Part shown: positions 1 to 9,275 of the stretch, piece after piece | Layout: every line of letters begins with the position of its first letter | How positions within the stretch are numbered: position 1 is the stretch's first letter | Origin: Pontixanthobacter sp. CEM42 | Lineage (GTDB): Bacteria > Pseudomonadota > Alphaproteobacteria > Sphingomonadales > Sphingomonadaceae | DNA length: 64,000 nucleotides | NCBI RefSeq assembly: GCF_017812015.1 | Contig: NZ_JADQTN010000001.1 | Span: 970,501-1,034,500, forward strand | Direction of reading: 5' to 3' | Program-made: the position numbers and the translations under genes | Notes under the pieces: model-generated | Databases searched by the model: none | Seen by the model: only the letters and a program-made list of their open reading frames with translations | What the model was told of the DNA's origin: nothing

Positions 1-292
1 AGGAACGTCCGATAAGGCGCTGAATTTCCTGTGTTCGTCCGCTTTGTTTGCCGCGTGCTGCTTCGCGGCTGCCGCGTGTGTGGGTGGCGCGTGGCAACAT
101 GGAGTACTCGCCGGTAACCCAACCTTCGCCTTTGCCGCGCAGCCATGGTGGAATCCGTTCTTCAACGCTGGCAGTACACAGTACCCGCGTATCACCGCAG
201 CTGATCAGGCAAGAGCCCTCTGCATGCTTGGTAAAACCGGTTTCGATAGTGATGGGGCGCATTTCGTCGGGCGCACGTCCGGATGGTCGCAT
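1..292 (-). CDS. rph: Ribonuclease PH, N-terminal part (runs off the left edge)
   Basis: RNase PH is the phosphate-dependent 3'-5' exonuclease that trims the 3' ends of tRNA precursors. The 97 residues present begin [20 protein letters not shown] and carry the family N-terminus, including the segments [29 protein letters not shown] and a run ending in R-x-R-E-A-x-x-G-K-x-S-G-R-T-x-E-I-x-R-L-I-G-R-S. This is the substrate and hexamer-interface region of the family. The start ATG at 290-292 is the only plausible one. The catalytic C-terminal half lies outside the window. The gene is divergent from the hrcA block, an arrangement I recall as usual in Sphingomonadales. Confidence 0.95.
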   Translation of the reverse strand, partial: MRPSGRAPDEMRPITIETGFTKHAEGSCLISCGDTRVLCTASVEERIPPWLRGKGEGWVTGEYSMLPRATHTRGSREAARGKQSGRTQEIQRLIGRS

Positions 293-362
293 GAAATTCT
301 CCTTTGGTGTTGCGGCGGTGCATAGCTAAGTAGCGGTTCTAAACAAGCGGCAAGGCCAACAA

Positions 363-923
363 ATGAAACGTCTCTCCACTCTTGCAAGTGCTTTCATACT
401 GGCACTTGGCTTGGTGTTTGTATCACCTGCTTTTGCAGGCCAAGAAGGCACTTATGAAGGTGAAGTGATGGAGGAACCCGAATGTAGCTTCGTCCGAGCA
501 ATGAACTCACTCAAACTTCAGACCGAGGCGCACGATGCTTTGTGGGGTCTAGGGGAAGCGGCCTGGGCAGTTGATCTTGAAACAGGCATCATTGAGTTCA
601 CGAATGATAAGGGCTGGACGATTACTGCGCCTGTGCAAGTGGTTGGCACCTACAACACGCTGGACAAGACATGGCTGTGGGGATGGGATCATCCGTCAGT
701 ATCAGAACCAGTCGCCCAACATGCCAAGCTTGTGAACGGTTTTGGCAAGAAGCATGCGCTCGAACTGCTAACAACGCGGAAAGTAGAGATCAGCGAAGAT
801 CAGGCGTGGGAATTCACGGCGTTGGCCTCGTACCTTGCAGAGGCACAAGGGGCTTATCGCGGTCCTTTAGGGACGACGCTGGTCTACATGACTTTCGGTG
901 AAGTAAAGATCGTCAAAGAATGA
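363..923 (+). CDS. Exported protein of unknown function, DUF6882-like
   Basis: A 186-residue protein with a clear Sec signal peptide: a basic start (MKR), a hydrophobic core over residues 5-21 and an AFA cleavage site at about residue 25. The mature part is a mixed alpha/beta domain with the string WLWGWDHPS followed by a helix and a C-terminal YRGPLGTTLVYMTFGE segment. This pattern resembles the DUF6882 family, whose role I do not know. Its stop codon overlaps the hrcA start by four bases (ATGA), so it is probably translated together with hrcA from a promoter in the 70-base gap shared with rph. The assignment to DUF6882 is from memory. Confidence 0.75.
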   Translation: MKRLSTLASAFILALGLVFVSPAFAGQEGTYEGEVMEEPECSFVRAMNSLKLQTEAHDALWGLGEAAWAVDLETGIIEFTNDKGWTITAPVQVVGTYNTLDKTWLWGWDHPSVSEPVAQHAKLVNGFGKKHALELLTTRKVEISEDQAWEFTALASYLAEAQGAYRGPLGTTLVYMTFGEVKIVKE

Positions 924-1960
924 ACCCGCCAATTTCCGATCTGACCGACCGCGCGAGGGAGATTTTTCGCCTTGTCGTTGAGGGCTATCTAAATGACGGG
1001 CAGCCAGTCGGGTCAAAGGCGTTGGCAGGCGAGGGCAGCGTCAACCTATCTCCAGCATCGATCCGGTCAGTGCTAGCAGATTTGGAATCGGTGGGATTGC
1101 TTGCCGCGCCGCATACGAGCGCAGGCCGAATGCCTACTGAAACGGGTTTGCGGCTATTCGTAGACGGAATGATGCAGGTCGCAGAGCCAACCAAAGAAGA
1201 GCGCGCAACGATCAAGCAGCGTCTTAATGATCCGGGGCCCATTGAACATGCGCTGGAGGCAACCAGCACTTTATTGTCTGACATTACTGGCGCGGCGGGC
1301 ATGGTCATGGTGCCTCAGCGCGATGTCCGCTTGCGCCAACTCAGCCTTGTTTCTCTGGCACCCAACCGTGCATTAGCAGTGCTTGTCGGCGAGGACGGGC
1401 ATGTCGAGAACCGCGTGGTTGATATGACAAATGGTGCTGATCCCTCGGCGCTTGAGCAGGCCTCCAATTATTTGACCGCGCGAATAGCCGGCAAAACTTT
1501 GCCCGAAGCCATTTCCGAGATTGACCAGGAAATTGCTTCGGGCAAATCGGCGCTTGATCATGCGAGTAGCGATCTTGTCCAGCGCGGCCTTGCAGTATGG
1601 AGCGAGGATACGGAGCAACGTCCGGTGCTGATTGTACGCGGGCAGGCAAACCTGTTGGATGACAGCGCGTTGGAAGATTTGGAGCGGGTACGGTCACTGC
1701 TCGACGATCTTGAGAACAAACAATCGGTCGCGAGCCTATTGGAGGACGCCAAAACGGCGGATTCAACACGCATATTTATTGGCGCGGAGAATCGTCTGTT
1801 CGCTTTATCCGGCTCATCGGTTGTCGCATCGCCCTACCGCGACCGCGAAGGAAAAGTTGTCGGAGTTTTGGGAGTGATTGGCCCCACTCGGTTGAATTAC
1901 GCGCGGGTCGTCCCCATGGTTGATTTCACAGCCCGCTCGCTCGGAAAATTGATCGGATAA
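920..1960 (+). CDS. hrcA: Heat-inducible transcription repressor HrcA
   Basis: HrcA binds the CIRCE inverted repeat and represses class I chaperone genes, usually groESL. The 346 residues show the N-terminal winged helix (LTDRAREIFRLVVEGYLNDG, then PVGSKALA and the S-P-A-S-I-R-x-V-L-A-D-L-E recognition helix), the HTSAGR-type turn (PHTSAGRMPTETGLR), and the long GAF-like effector/dimerisation domain with an inserted segment, ending in GPTRLNYARVVPMVDFTA. Length matches the family. It overlaps the upstream exported gene by 4 bases and lies 9 bases before grpE. I find no CIRCE element in this window, so its targets are probably elsewhere. Confidence 0.97.
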   Translation: MNPPISDLTDRAREIFRLVVEGYLNDGQPVGSKALAGEGSVNLSPASIRSVLADLESVGLLAAPHTSAGRMPTETGLRLFVDGMMQVAEPTKEERATIKQRLNDPGPIEHALEATSTLLSDITGAAGMVMVPQRDVRLRQLSLVSLAPNRALAVLVGEDGHVENRVVDMTNGADPSALEQASNYLTARIAGKTLPEAISEIDQEIASGKSALDHASSDLVQRGLAVWSEDTEQRPVLIVRGQANLLDDSALEDLERVRSLLDDLENKQSVASLLEDAKTADSTRIFIGAENRLFALSGSSVVASPYRDREGKVVGVLGVIGPTRLNYARVVPMVDFTARSLGKLIG

Positions 1961-1969
1961 AGAACTACC

Positions 1970-2575
1970 ATGACTGATGAAAAGAAGCCGGATCCAAAGG
2001 GTGCCGAAGACCAAGATAACGCAGTTGAAGAGGAACTGAAGGGCGTGCCTGAGGAGTTTCTCGATGACGGTGAAGCAGACGACGCAGAGGATGTAGGCGG
2101 TGTAGAGGAAGCTCTCGAAGCGCTTCGCGGTGATCTGGATGCTGCCAAGCAAGAAGTACTCTATGCCCGCGCAGAAACGCAGAATGTCCGCCGCCGGATG
2201 GAAAAGGACGTTGCCGATGCGCGCGCCTATGCTGCAACCGGCTTCGCTCGTGATATTCTCTCAGTGTCCGACAACCTGTCCCGCGCCATTGATTCTGTGC
2301 CGCAAGAGCTCCGTGAGGACGAGAAGTTCAAAGGCCTCGTTGCCGGTATCGAAGCGACGCAGCGGGAACTCGACAAAGTCTTTGGCCAGCACGGCATCAC
2401 TCGTATTCCGGCAATGGGTCTTCCGCTCGATCCCAACCAGCATCAGGCGATGATGGAAGTGCCGAGCGATAAGGACGAACCCGGCACAATCGTGCAAGAA
2501 ATGCAGTCCGGCTTTATGATCAAGGACCGCTTGCTGCGCCCTGCAATGGTGGGTGTGGCGAAGAAACCTGACTAG
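1970..2575 (+). CDS. grpE: Nucleotide exchange factor GrpE
   Basis: GrpE drives ADP release from DnaK in the cytoplasm. The 201-residue protein has a long acidic N-terminus (residues 1-55), the dimerising coiled-coil/long helix with YARAETQNVRRRMEKDV at about residues 63-79, and the C-terminal beta-wing ending in QSGFMIKDRLLRPAMVGVAK, which is the family signature. It follows hrcA with a 9-base gap and forms one operon with it, while dnaK has its own promoter further on. Its 3' end overlaps the convergent 2572-3021 gene by four bases, so the two stop codons share CTAG. Confidence 0.97.
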   Translation: MTDEKKPDPKGAEDQDNAVEEELKGVPEEFLDDGEADDAEDVGGVEEALEALRGDLDAAKQEVLYARAETQNVRRRMEKDVADARAYAATGFARDILSVSDNLSRAIDSVPQELREDEKFKGLVAGIEATQRELDKVFGQHGITRIPAMGLPLDPNQHQAMMEVPSDKDEPGTIVQEMQSGFMIKDRLLRPAMVGVAKKPD

Positions 2576-3021
2576 GCCGCGCCGGGAAAGTTCACGAGCG
2601 AATCATACGCCGCTGCGTCGCCAATGCCGCGAACACGCAGGCCGTTGCGCAGCCAGAAGGCGTGTTTGACGATCTCGGCCTGTTGTTCGATCCCATAGTC
2701 TTCCAAGGCCCATCCAGGCCGTAGGCTATAGTCGTAGGCGGCCCATGGCATGCGGTGGAATACTAACCACCAGCTGCCCTTAACTTGGGACTGCCAGACA
2801 TGGACCATCTCGTGAATGAACAGACCTTGTCGGGTTAGACTTTCAGTGGAAAAATCATCGCAATAGCCATTTCCCGATGGATGGAAGTGAATATGGCCCC
2901 TTGGTGCCATCACGACTTTGCGCGGTTGGAAGGGCATCCATTTCTTGCGGCGGATTTTGACCGTTGAGTAGTCAATTGCCGTGCCAAACACAGACCGCGC
3001 CAACTCCACTTCGCCCGGCAT
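2572..3021 (-). CDS. Small HEMVH putative metallopeptidase-like protein (often annotated vgr-related)
   Basis: A 149-residue protein without signal peptide. The centre holds GLFIHEMVHVWQSQVKGSWW, that is a HExxH motif in a helix, a zinc-binding arrangement typical of zincins. Downstream YGIEQQAEIV offers a Glu in the position expected for a third ligand. Proteins of this type are common in Sphingomonadales and are often called vgr-related; I know no experimental function for them. It may be co-transcribed with the copper chaperone 59 bases upstream. Protease activity is an inference from the motif only. Confidence 0.75.
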   Translation of the reverse strand: MPGEVELARSVFGTAIDYSTVKIRRKKWMPFQPRKVVMAPRGHIHFHPSGNGYCDDFSTESLTRQGLFIHEMVHVWQSQVKGSWWLVFHRMPWAAYDYSLRPGWALEDYGIEQQAEIVKHAFWLRNGLRVRGIGDAAAYDSLVNFPGAA

Positions 3022-3080
3022 TAGCGGGCGTTCACCGCCGACCGGACAGAAGTGATCGTCGGCTGAAGTCGGTGGAAGGC

Positions 3081-3563
3081 TCAGCGGGCATCTCCCGGTG
3101 CGCGGATGTCGGCGTTCACTGTTTGCTTGTCACCCGTGGCGAAGATCAAAGTGACTTCGGTTTTGCCGCCCGCAGACAGTTCTGGAGATACATTCATCGC
3201 CATAACGTGCTTTCCCCCGGCAGCAAAAGAAACTGACGCACCTTTGGCAAGTTCGACTGGCTCAAGCGGTACCATCTTCATCGCATCGCCTTCCTTGATG
3301 TTGTCATGCATCATAGCGCTCTCGGCACCTGCCACATCGACAGCGCTCAGTGTTTGCGGTGTCTCGCCAGCATAGGACAGGTCGAAATAGACTACGCCCG
3401 GATTGGCCGGAACGGCGGGTAGGATCATGCGGGCATTTTCGATGGTCAGACCGGTAATGCCCTCGGGTGCCTCGGCCACCTCCTCAGCGCTCTGATTGTT
3501 GCAGGCAGCCAGACCGAATGTGCTAAGCACCAATGCAGCGCTCGCCAAAATTCTTGAATTCAC
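3081..3563 (-). CDS. Copper chaperone PCu(A)C family lipoprotein
   Basis: PCu(A)C proteins carry Cu(I) in the periplasm, typically towards the CuA site of cytochrome c oxidase. The copper motif is exact: H-x10-M-x21-H-x-M, seen from MMHDNIKEGDAMKM to KHVMAM. The N-terminus from the GTG at 3563 (VNSRILASAALVLSTFGLAA followed by Cys) is a lipoprotein signal with lipobox LAAC, and GGAGA stands in front of that GTG. An in-frame ATG at 3635 would add 24 residues that fit no signal peptide, so the GTG is preferred. The mature protein is about 140 residues, normal for the family. It reads away from dnaK, whose promoter lies in the shared gap. Confidence 0.9.
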   Translation of the reverse strand: MNSRILASAALVLSTFGLAACNNQSAEEVAEAPEGITGLTIENARMILPAVPANPGVVYFDLSYAGETPQTLSAVDVAGAESAMMHDNIKEGDAMKMVPLEPVELAKGASVSFAAGGKHVMAMNVSPELSAGGKTEVTLIFATGDKQTVNADIRAPGDAR

Positions 3564-3625
3564 TTGTGTTTCTCCATCGGGGGCTTGGGGGAGGGGATAT
3601 GTCACAATTCTAGCGCCCACAATCC

Positions 3626-3653
3626 CTTGTGCCAATTAAAACCGCACCTATAT
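3626..3653 (+). promoter_or_regulatory. RpoH (sigma-32 type) promoter for dnaK
   Basis: CTTG at 3626-3629 and CCTATAT at 3647-3653 are separated by 17 bases. This matches the alphaproteobacterial heat-shock sigma factor consensus (CTTG, 17-18 bases, CYTATNT). It sits about 90 bases before the dnaK start and points at it. No CIRCE repeat is present, so dnaK here looks RpoH-driven and not HrcA-repressed. Seen by eye, not scored. Confidence 0.75.
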
Positions 3654-3741
3654 CCGCTTCACAATTGAGCTGCCGAGTTGTTCCGCCAAGCAAGGGGAAC
3701 ACACAGAGCAGCGTCCAACATGAAGAGTAAATGGGGAAACC

Positions 3742-5703
3742 ATGGCTAAAGTAATCGGTATCGACCTCGGCACCACCAATTCGTGTGTCGCTGTAATGGA
3801 CGGCGGCAAACCGAAAGTTATCGAAAATTCGGAAGGCGCGCGCACGACGCCGTCTATCGTTGCGTTCACCAAAGATGATGAGCGTCTGATCGGTCAGCCG
3901 GCCAAGCGCCAGGCAGTGACCAATCCTGACAACACTCTGTTCGCGATTAAGCGCCTTATCGGCCGCCGCTTCGACGATCCGATGACAAAGAAAGATATGG
4001 ACCTGGTTCCATACACTATCGTCAAAGGAAAGAACGGCGATGCTTGGGTGAAAGCTGGCGAAGAAGATTACAGCCCGTCGCAAGTGTCCGCCTTCATCCT
4101 GCAAAAGATGAAAGAAACCGCTGAGAGCTATCTCGGTGAAACTGTTACGCAGGCGGTAATTACCGTTCCTGCATACTTCAACGATGCGCAGCGTCAGGCA
4201 ACTAAGGACGCCGGTCAGATCGCTGGCCTCGAAGTTCTCCGCATCATCAACGAGCCGACTGCGGCAGCGCTCGCTTACGGTATGGATAAGGACGATGGTA
4301 AGACCATCGCCGTCTATGACCTCGGCGGCGGTACGTTCGACGTTTCGGTCCTTGAGATCGGTGACGGCGTATTCGAAGTTAAGTCGACCAATGGTGACAC
4401 GTTCCTCGGCGGTGAAGATTTCGACAATGCTATTGTCGAACACCTCGCCGAAGCCTTCAAGAAGAAGGAGAACATGGACCTTAAGACAGACAAGCTTGCT
4501 CTGCAGCGCTTGAAAGAAGCCGCTGAGAAAGCCAAAATTGAACTGTCGAGCTCGGCCACTACCGAAGTGAACTTGCCGTTCATCACCGCTCGCATGGAAG
4601 GTGGCGCGTCCACTCCATTGCACTTGGTCGAAACCATCAGCCGGTCCGATCTGGAAAAGCTGGTTGGTGATCTGATTAAACGTACGCTGGAGCCCTGTAA
4701 GAAAGCTCTGACCGATGCTGGTGTCGACAAGGGCGGCATCGATGAGGTGATCCTCGTCGGCGGTATGACCCGTATGCCGAAAGTGCGCGAAGTCGTTGAA
4801 GAGTTCTTCGGCAAGAAGCCGCACACTGGCGTGAACCCCGATGAAGTGGTTGCAATGGGTGCTGCTATTCAAGCCGGCGTTCTGCAGGGCGATGTCAAAG
4901 ACGTTCTGCTACTCGACGTGACACCTCTCTCGCTCGGCATTGAAACGCTTGGCGGCGTGTTCACTCGCATGATCGACCGCAACACCACAATCCCGACCAA
5001 GAAATCGCAGACTTACTCGACCGCTGAAGACAATCAGCAGGCCGTGACAATCCGCGTTGGTCAGGGCGAGCGCGAGATGGCGTCTGATAACAAACTGCTG
5101 GGTCAGTTCGACCTTGTTGGCATTCCGGCCGCACCGCGAGGAGTTCCGCAGATCGAAGTGACCTTCGATATCGACGCCAACGGCATCGTGAATGTCTCTG
5201 CTAAAGACAAAGGCACAGGCAAAGAACAGCAGATCCGCATTCAGGCATCTGGTGGTCTTTCCGACTCCGACATCGACCAGATGGTTCAGGATGCCGAGAA
5301 GTTCGCTGACGAAGATAAGAAGCGCCGCGAACAAGCTGAATCGCGTAACCAGGCAGACAGCTTGGTCCACGCAACTGAAAAGCAGCTTGAAGAGCATGGC
5401 GACAAGATCAGCGCTGATCTGAAGTCTGACGTTGAAGCCGCATTGGCTGAAACCAAGACTGCGCTTGAAGGCGATGACCTCGACGCGATCAATGCCAAGT
5501 CACAAGAACTGACCGAAGTCGCAATGAAGATGGGTCAGGAAATCTACCAACAGGAACAGGCAAATGCCGGCCCTGAAGGTGATTCTGGCGCCGGTGGTGC
5601 TGACAGCTCGGCCGAAGATGAAGACGTGGTCGATGCGGAATTCTCCGAAGTTGGCGACGATGCCGATGACGCTGCCGAAGGCGAAGACGAAAAGAAGGGC
5701 TAA
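3742..5703 (+). CDS. dnaK: Molecular chaperone DnaK (Hsp70)
   Basis: The ATP-driven Hsp70 that binds unfolded polypeptides with DnaJ and GrpE. The 653 residues start with the ATPase signature [10 protein letters not shown] and carry the phosphate-binding [14 protein letters not shown] and the [10 protein letters not shown] segment near residues 335-345. The linker [16 protein letters not shown] near residue 390 leads into the substrate-binding domain, a helical lid and an acidic disordered tail ending EGEDEKKG. Full length. The codon bias is strong, which explains the long open frames on its opposite strand. It has its own RpoH-type promoter and is followed by dnaJ after a hairpin. Confidence 0.99.
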   Translation: MAKVIGIDLGTTNSCVAVMDGGKPKVIENSEGARTTPSIVAFTKDDERLIGQPAKRQAVTNPDNTLFAIKRLIGRRFDDPMTKKDMDLVPYTIVKGKNGDAWVKAGEEDYSPSQVSAFILQKMKETAESYLGETVTQAVITVPAYFNDAQRQATKDAGQIAGLEVLRIINEPTAAALAYGMDKDDGKTIAVYDLGGGTFDVSVLEIGDGVFEVKSTNGDTFLGGEDFDNAIVEHLAEAFKKKENMDLKTDKLALQRLKEAAEKAKIELSSSATTEVNLPFITARMEGGASTPLHLVETISRSDLEKLVGDLIKRTLEPCKKALTDAGVDKGGIDEVILVGGMTRMPKVREVVEEFFGKKPHTGVNPDEVVAMGAAIQAGVLQGDVKDVLLLDVTPLSLGIETLGGVFTRMIDRNTTIPTKKSQTYSTAEDNQQAVTIRVGQGEREMASDNKLLGQFDLVGIPAAPRGVPQIEVTFDIDANGIVNVSAKDKGTGKEQQIRIQASGGLSDSDIDQMVQDAEKFADEDKKRREQAESRNQADSLVHATEKQLEEHGDKISADLKSDVEAALAETKTALEGDDLDAINAKSQELTEVAMKMGQEIYQQEQANAGPEGDSGAGGADSSAEDEDVVDAEFSEVGDDADDAAEGEDEKKG

Positions 5704-5723
5704 CGCTCTGATGGAATGCATGA

Positions 5724-5754
5724 CCGCCACCGATGCCAATAGCGTCGGTGGCGG
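5724..5754 (+). other. Strong hairpin between dnaK and dnaJ
   Basis: A perfect 10-bp stem (CCGCCACCGA at 5724-5733, TCGGTGGCGG at 5745-5754) with an 11-base loop. There is no T-run after it, so it is not a classical intrinsic terminator. It more likely protects the dnaK message end or lowers read-through into dnaJ, giving more DnaK than DnaJ. Confidence 0.6.
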
Positions 5755-5775
5755 CACATGTTTGGGATGGACCTG

Positions 5776-6900
5776 ATGTCTTCGACCGATTTTTACGAAC
5801 TTCTTGGCGTTAGCCGCGACGCGGATGATAAGACGATTAAATCGGCTTACCGTAAGCTGGCGATGCAATATCATCCTGATCGCAATCCGGGTGATGCAGA
5901 AGCCGAGGCCAAGTTTAAAGCCGTCGGCGGCGCTTACGAAGCGCTGAAAGACCCGCAAAAACGCGCGGCCTATGATCGCTTTGGTCACGAAGCCTTCGAG
6001 CAGGGCATGGGTGGAAGCGGCGGAGGTCGTGGACCGCAAGGTGACTTTGGCGATATCGGGGATATTTTCGAAACCATCTTCGGTGGTGGATTTGGTGGCG
6101 GCGGTGGCCGTCAGCAGGCACGACGAGGTGCCGATCTGCGCTACGACATGGAAGTCGGCCTAGAAGACGCCTTCCACGGCAAAGACACACAGATTGAAAT
6201 CGAAGTTTCGCAAGGCTGCGAACCATGCGGCGGTTCAGGCGCCGAGCCCGGCACCGGCACCCGCGGGTGCAATCTATGCAACGGTCATGGTAAAGTCCGC
6301 GCGAAGCAAGGTTTCTTCGTGGTCGAGCGGTCGTGCCCAACATGCCATGGACGCGGTGAAGTCATCGAAGAGCCGTGCCGCGAATGCCGCGGCGAGGGCC
6401 GGGTAGACAAAGCTCAAGCGCTCGATGTGGAAATCCCACCTGGCGTTGATACCGGCACTCGCATCCGGCTATCCGGCAAAGGCGAGGCAGGACCACGTGG
6501 AGCCCCTCCGGGTGATCTCTATATCTTCATCCACATCAAAGAGCATCCGGTGTTCGAGCGTGAGGGCACAACGCTTCTCACACGCGTTCCGATCAGCTTT
6601 ACGACCGCTGCTTTGGGTGGCTGCGTAAACATTCCTGACCTCGACGGTAGCACCAACAATGTCGACATCCCTGCCGGCATCCAATCGGGCAAGCAGCTTC
6701 GCGTTCGCGGCGGTGGTATGCCGGTACTGCAGGGTCGTGGGCGCGGGGATCTGATCGTCGAGATTGCAGTCGAAACGCCGACCAAGCTGACCAAAGACCA
6801 GAAAGAAATCCTGGAGCAGTTCCGCGAGACCGAAACGGGTGACGAATGCCCTGAAAGTCGCGGTTTCTTCGACAAGCTAAAAGACGCTTTCGGCGCTTAG
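5776..6900 (+). CDS. dnaJ: Chaperone protein DnaJ (Hsp40)
   Basis: Co-chaperone that delivers substrates and stimulates DnaK ATPase. The J domain follows the start (DFYELLGVSRDADD, then the invariant HPD in YHPDRNPGD), then a Gly-rich linker (GGGFGGGGGRQQ). The zinc region has four CxxCxGxG repeats (CEPCGGSG, CNLCNGHG, CPTCHGRG, CRECRGEG), followed by the C-terminal substrate-binding domains. The start is placed at ATG 5776 (MSSTDFY). ATGs at 5758 and 5767 are possible but crowd the upstream hairpin. The product is 374 residues. The stop overlaps the convergent patatin-like gene by four bases (TTAG). Confidence 0.96.
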   Translation: MSSTDFYELLGVSRDADDKTIKSAYRKLAMQYHPDRNPGDAEAEAKFKAVGGAYEALKDPQKRAAYDRFGHEAFEQGMGGSGGGRGPQGDFGDIGDIFETIFGGGFGGGGGRQQARRGADLRYDMEVGLEDAFHGKDTQIEIEVSQGCEPCGGSGAEPGTGTRGCNLCNGHGKVRAKQGFFVVERSCPTCHGRGEVIEEPCRECRGEGRVDKAQALDVEIPPGVDTGTRIRLSGKGEAGPRGAPPGDLYIFIHIKEHPVFEREGTTLLTRVPISFTTAALGGCVNIPDLDGSTNNVDIPAGIQSGKQLRVRGGGMPVLQGRGRGDLIVEIAVETPTKLTKDQKEILEQFRETETGDECPESRGFFDKLKDAFGA

Positions 6901-9212
6901 CTCAGGCGATCAAGTACCTCTTTACGAATGGTAACCAGCAGGTCGGGATCAGCAGTTAAGCGGTCCTCTTCCTCATCCAGAATAGCTAGGAATGCCTGAC
7001 GTTTGAAACGCGCACAGGCGGCATCGGGCAAGGGATGCTCTAGCGTAGAGCAGACAAGATCGATCATCCGCTCGGCGCCATGTAGGCGGCCCCACAGATA
7101 GTCATTCTCACGGTAAGTCCGGCTGAAGAACGCTCCGAAATTGTAGAATTCGGTCCCGCGCAAGGTGGCCTTTGTACCGCCTTCACGAATGGATTTGGCA
7201 TCATCGGGAGAAATGCGGTCGACCTTGATTGGATCGAATTCCGTCAGACCTTCGGTTCGCATGAGTGGTAGCGTCGCGACATCGTAGAACGGGAAACCGA
7301 GATAGGTCAGCAGCATCCGCCGCCGCAGGTCCTTTGGCATATCCTGCATTGCTGCGGCCAATATGATCTCGGCTTGCTCGTCGACCTCGGGCAGCAAACG
7401 TTTAGCCGCTAAATATTCGAGAACTGCGCCGGGCTGCTGCAAGACATTTGCCGCCAATTCGCCGAACTCAGCATCGGCATCGCCGCGCTTCTCTTGATCA
7501 AAATAGAGCGCGAGGATTTCGTAGATCGATTTGCGAGCGGCTTCTAAAGCATCATCCGGAATATCAGGATCAGCTTCCCAATCGCGTGCAAGCCTCCTTG
7601 CCAACAGCCTCAACCGGCGAATCCTGAAGCCGAGATCATGCGCGCGGAAAAAGGCGATGGCCTCTTTACTCGCACCGCCATCGGGATCGGAGAGCGAACT
7701 CAGTCCCCGTTTCTCTAATTCAGCAAAGAAGCTCGCAGCAATGGGGGTAGCGTCGGGAAGGCCAGATGCTGGTGCCGCTTCGAATGTCAGCTGCGCGAGT
7801 TTATCGACAATGCCTGTAAATTTGGCTTGCGCGTAGGAGCTGAAGGCAAAGCCGGAATATTCTGCTGCCGCCTGCTGCGCTTTATTGCGCCATGCAACGA
7901 GCCGTTTCGGCGTTGGCTTGTTTAGAAAGAGCGTGCGGCCGAAGAGTTTCTCTACGGCGCGTTCGACTTCAGGCCGAAGGCCCGTCACCATACGCCTCAG
8001 CGCTTCAGCCTCGCGCGATTGCTGGTCCAATTGCTCCAGATTGTCTCGGATTGGCTGTTCACGCGGGATCGTGGAAAGCGAACCGAATATCGCGGCGAAG
8101 AACCCGACCGGCTTTTGCTCCTGCTCCGTTTCGGCCCCAAACCGGTCTGGGCGCGGATCGATATAAACAAAGCGCCGGTCAACTTCGCGCTGAGCAGGGC
8201 GACCTTTCAAAGCGTCCATCGCGCCGCCAAACGGGGCGTTGACCAGCACAGAACCATCGATCAACGCAACGTTGGCGACGTCATCCGTACGACTATGAAC
8301 CGGCATAATGCGCTGCAGGAATTGCTCTCTGCCATGCCATTCAATCGAAGTACACTCACAAAGCTGGTCGACTTCGGCAACTTGCAGCGGCGGGAAAGCA
8401 CCGGGGAAACTGGCCGTTGCGCGCGCTGCAAATGTGAGCTCGGCAAGATTTGCAAGATTCGCTCCGGCATTTGCAGGTGTCGCGGAAGAAAAACTGATTG
8501 GCATCCGATGCTCGCTTTCCTCGACAATCTTGGGACTGTTCAGTCTGAGCAACTCCAAATGTCCGTGAAAATCTGTTGCGGTCACAAACAGATCAACCGG
8601 ATGGCTGGGTGGCAGAAGCGGTTGTTCCAGCGGTGCACTCTCCATCGTTGCCAACGCATCGTGCAACAGCTTGGAGAAGCCTGAACCCGAAAAAGGCGGT
8701 TCAAACCAGCGGCCGCGCACGAGGTGCGAGACTTTGCGACGGACCTCGTCGCGCGTTTCCGGCGCTACGCTTTCAGTCACAACATTGCCCGGACGCCGCA
8801 ATATCCATGAGGCGATCGGCTGCGCCCAGAACTTCGCGAACCGCCACATCGGGCGGGCATCTGGATCAACCAGTTGATCGACATCAGCCATATCCAGCCA
8901 CAAATCGGTCAACGGCTCTAACGATTGTCCGGAATGAATGGCCTGTGCCAGAAAGACTGCATTGATCCCGCCTGCGCTAGCACCGGTCAGGATGTCCGGA
9001 AGGACACGAAGACGGAGGCCGTTTTCGTCCTCAACATGCTGGAGCAGATCGCGGTAAACGCCTTGCACGCCTTCAGACCGAGCTTCGCCCGAATGAAACG
9101 CACGGCTCGCCTTGGCTAGCTTCCAGAGCTCCTTTGTGACGCCGTGCATGTAAACGGCAAGGCTCACCCCGCCATAACAAACCAGCGCAATCCGGAGTTC
9201 CTTCTGCCTCAT
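6897..9212 (-). CDS. Patatin-like phospholipase, DUF3376-type
   Basis: A predicted lipid acyl hydrolase of the patatin family. From the ATG at 9212 the protein is 771 residues and begins MRQKELRIALVCYGGVSLAV, which supplies the oxyanion loop. The nucleophile elbow follows in LTGASAGGINAVFLAQAI (G-x-S-x-G), and the second dyad residue is the Asp of LIDGSVLVNAPF. The large C-terminal helical part corresponds to the DUF3376 region of long patatin proteins. No signal peptide, so it is cytoplasmic or peripheral. An ATG at 9257 would add 15 residues and is less likely. It may be transcribed with the DUF1287 gene 63 bases upstream. Confidence 0.9.
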   Translation of the reverse strand: MRQKELRIALVCYGGVSLAVYMHGVTKELWKLAKASRAFHSGEARSEGVQGVYRDLLQHVEDENGLRLRVLPDILTGASAGGINAVFLAQAIHSGQSLEPLTDLWLDMADVDQLVDPDARPMWRFAKFWAQPIASWILRRPGNVVTESVAPETRDEVRRKVSHLVRGRWFEPPFSGSGFSKLLHDALATMESAPLEQPLLPPSHPVDLFVTATDFHGHLELLRLNSPKIVEESEHRMPISFSSATPANAGANLANLAELTFAARATASFPGAFPPLQVAEVDQLCECTSIEWHGREQFLQRIMPVHSRTDDVANVALIDGSVLVNAPFGGAMDALKGRPAQREVDRRFVYIDPRPDRFGAETEQEQKPVGFFAAIFGSLSTIPREQPIRDNLEQLDQQSREAEALRRMVTGLRPEVERAVEKLFGRTLFLNKPTPKRLVAWRNKAQQAAAEYSGFAFSSYAQAKFTGIVDKLAQLTFEAAPASGLPDATPIAASFFAELEKRGLSSLSDPDGGASKEAIAFFRAHDLGFRIRRLRLLARRLARDWEADPDIPDDALEAARKSIYEILALYFDQEKRGDADAEFGELAANVLQQPGAVLEYLAAKRLLPEVDEQAEIILAAAMQDMPKDLRRRMLLTYLGFPFYDVATLPLMRTEGLTEFDPIKVDRISPDDAKSIREGGTKATLRGTEFYNFGAFFSRTYRENDYLWGRLHGAERMIDLVCSTLEHPLPDAACARFKRQAFLAILDEEEDRLTADPDLLVTIRKEVLDRLS

Positions 9213-9275
9213 GGGTTTAGCGTGGCAAATGCGCCCGATAGCAGCAAGCGCAAACACAAATGTTTGATGGATATC

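Noticed and set aside
44-329. Two plus-strand frames at the left edge
   Set aside because: Both are shadows of the minus-strand ribonuclease PH gene, which has a convincing family sequence.
293-362. CIRCE element for HrcA before the hrcA block
   Set aside because: No TTAGCACTC-N9-GAGTGCTAA or close variant is present here or before dnaK.
3610-4872. 420-codon open frame on the minus strand opposite dnaK
   Set aside because: It mirrors the strongly biased codons of dnaK and overlaps the dnaK promoter and the copper chaperone start. It shows no family features.
5724-5754. Calling the dnaK-dnaJ hairpin an intrinsic terminator
   Set aside because: There is no run of T after the stem, and dnaJ must be expressed downstream with no other visible promoter.
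8019-8684. 221-codon frame opposite the patatin-like gene
   Set aside because: It lies wholly inside a gene with clear catalytic motifs; the translated sequence has no recognisable domain.
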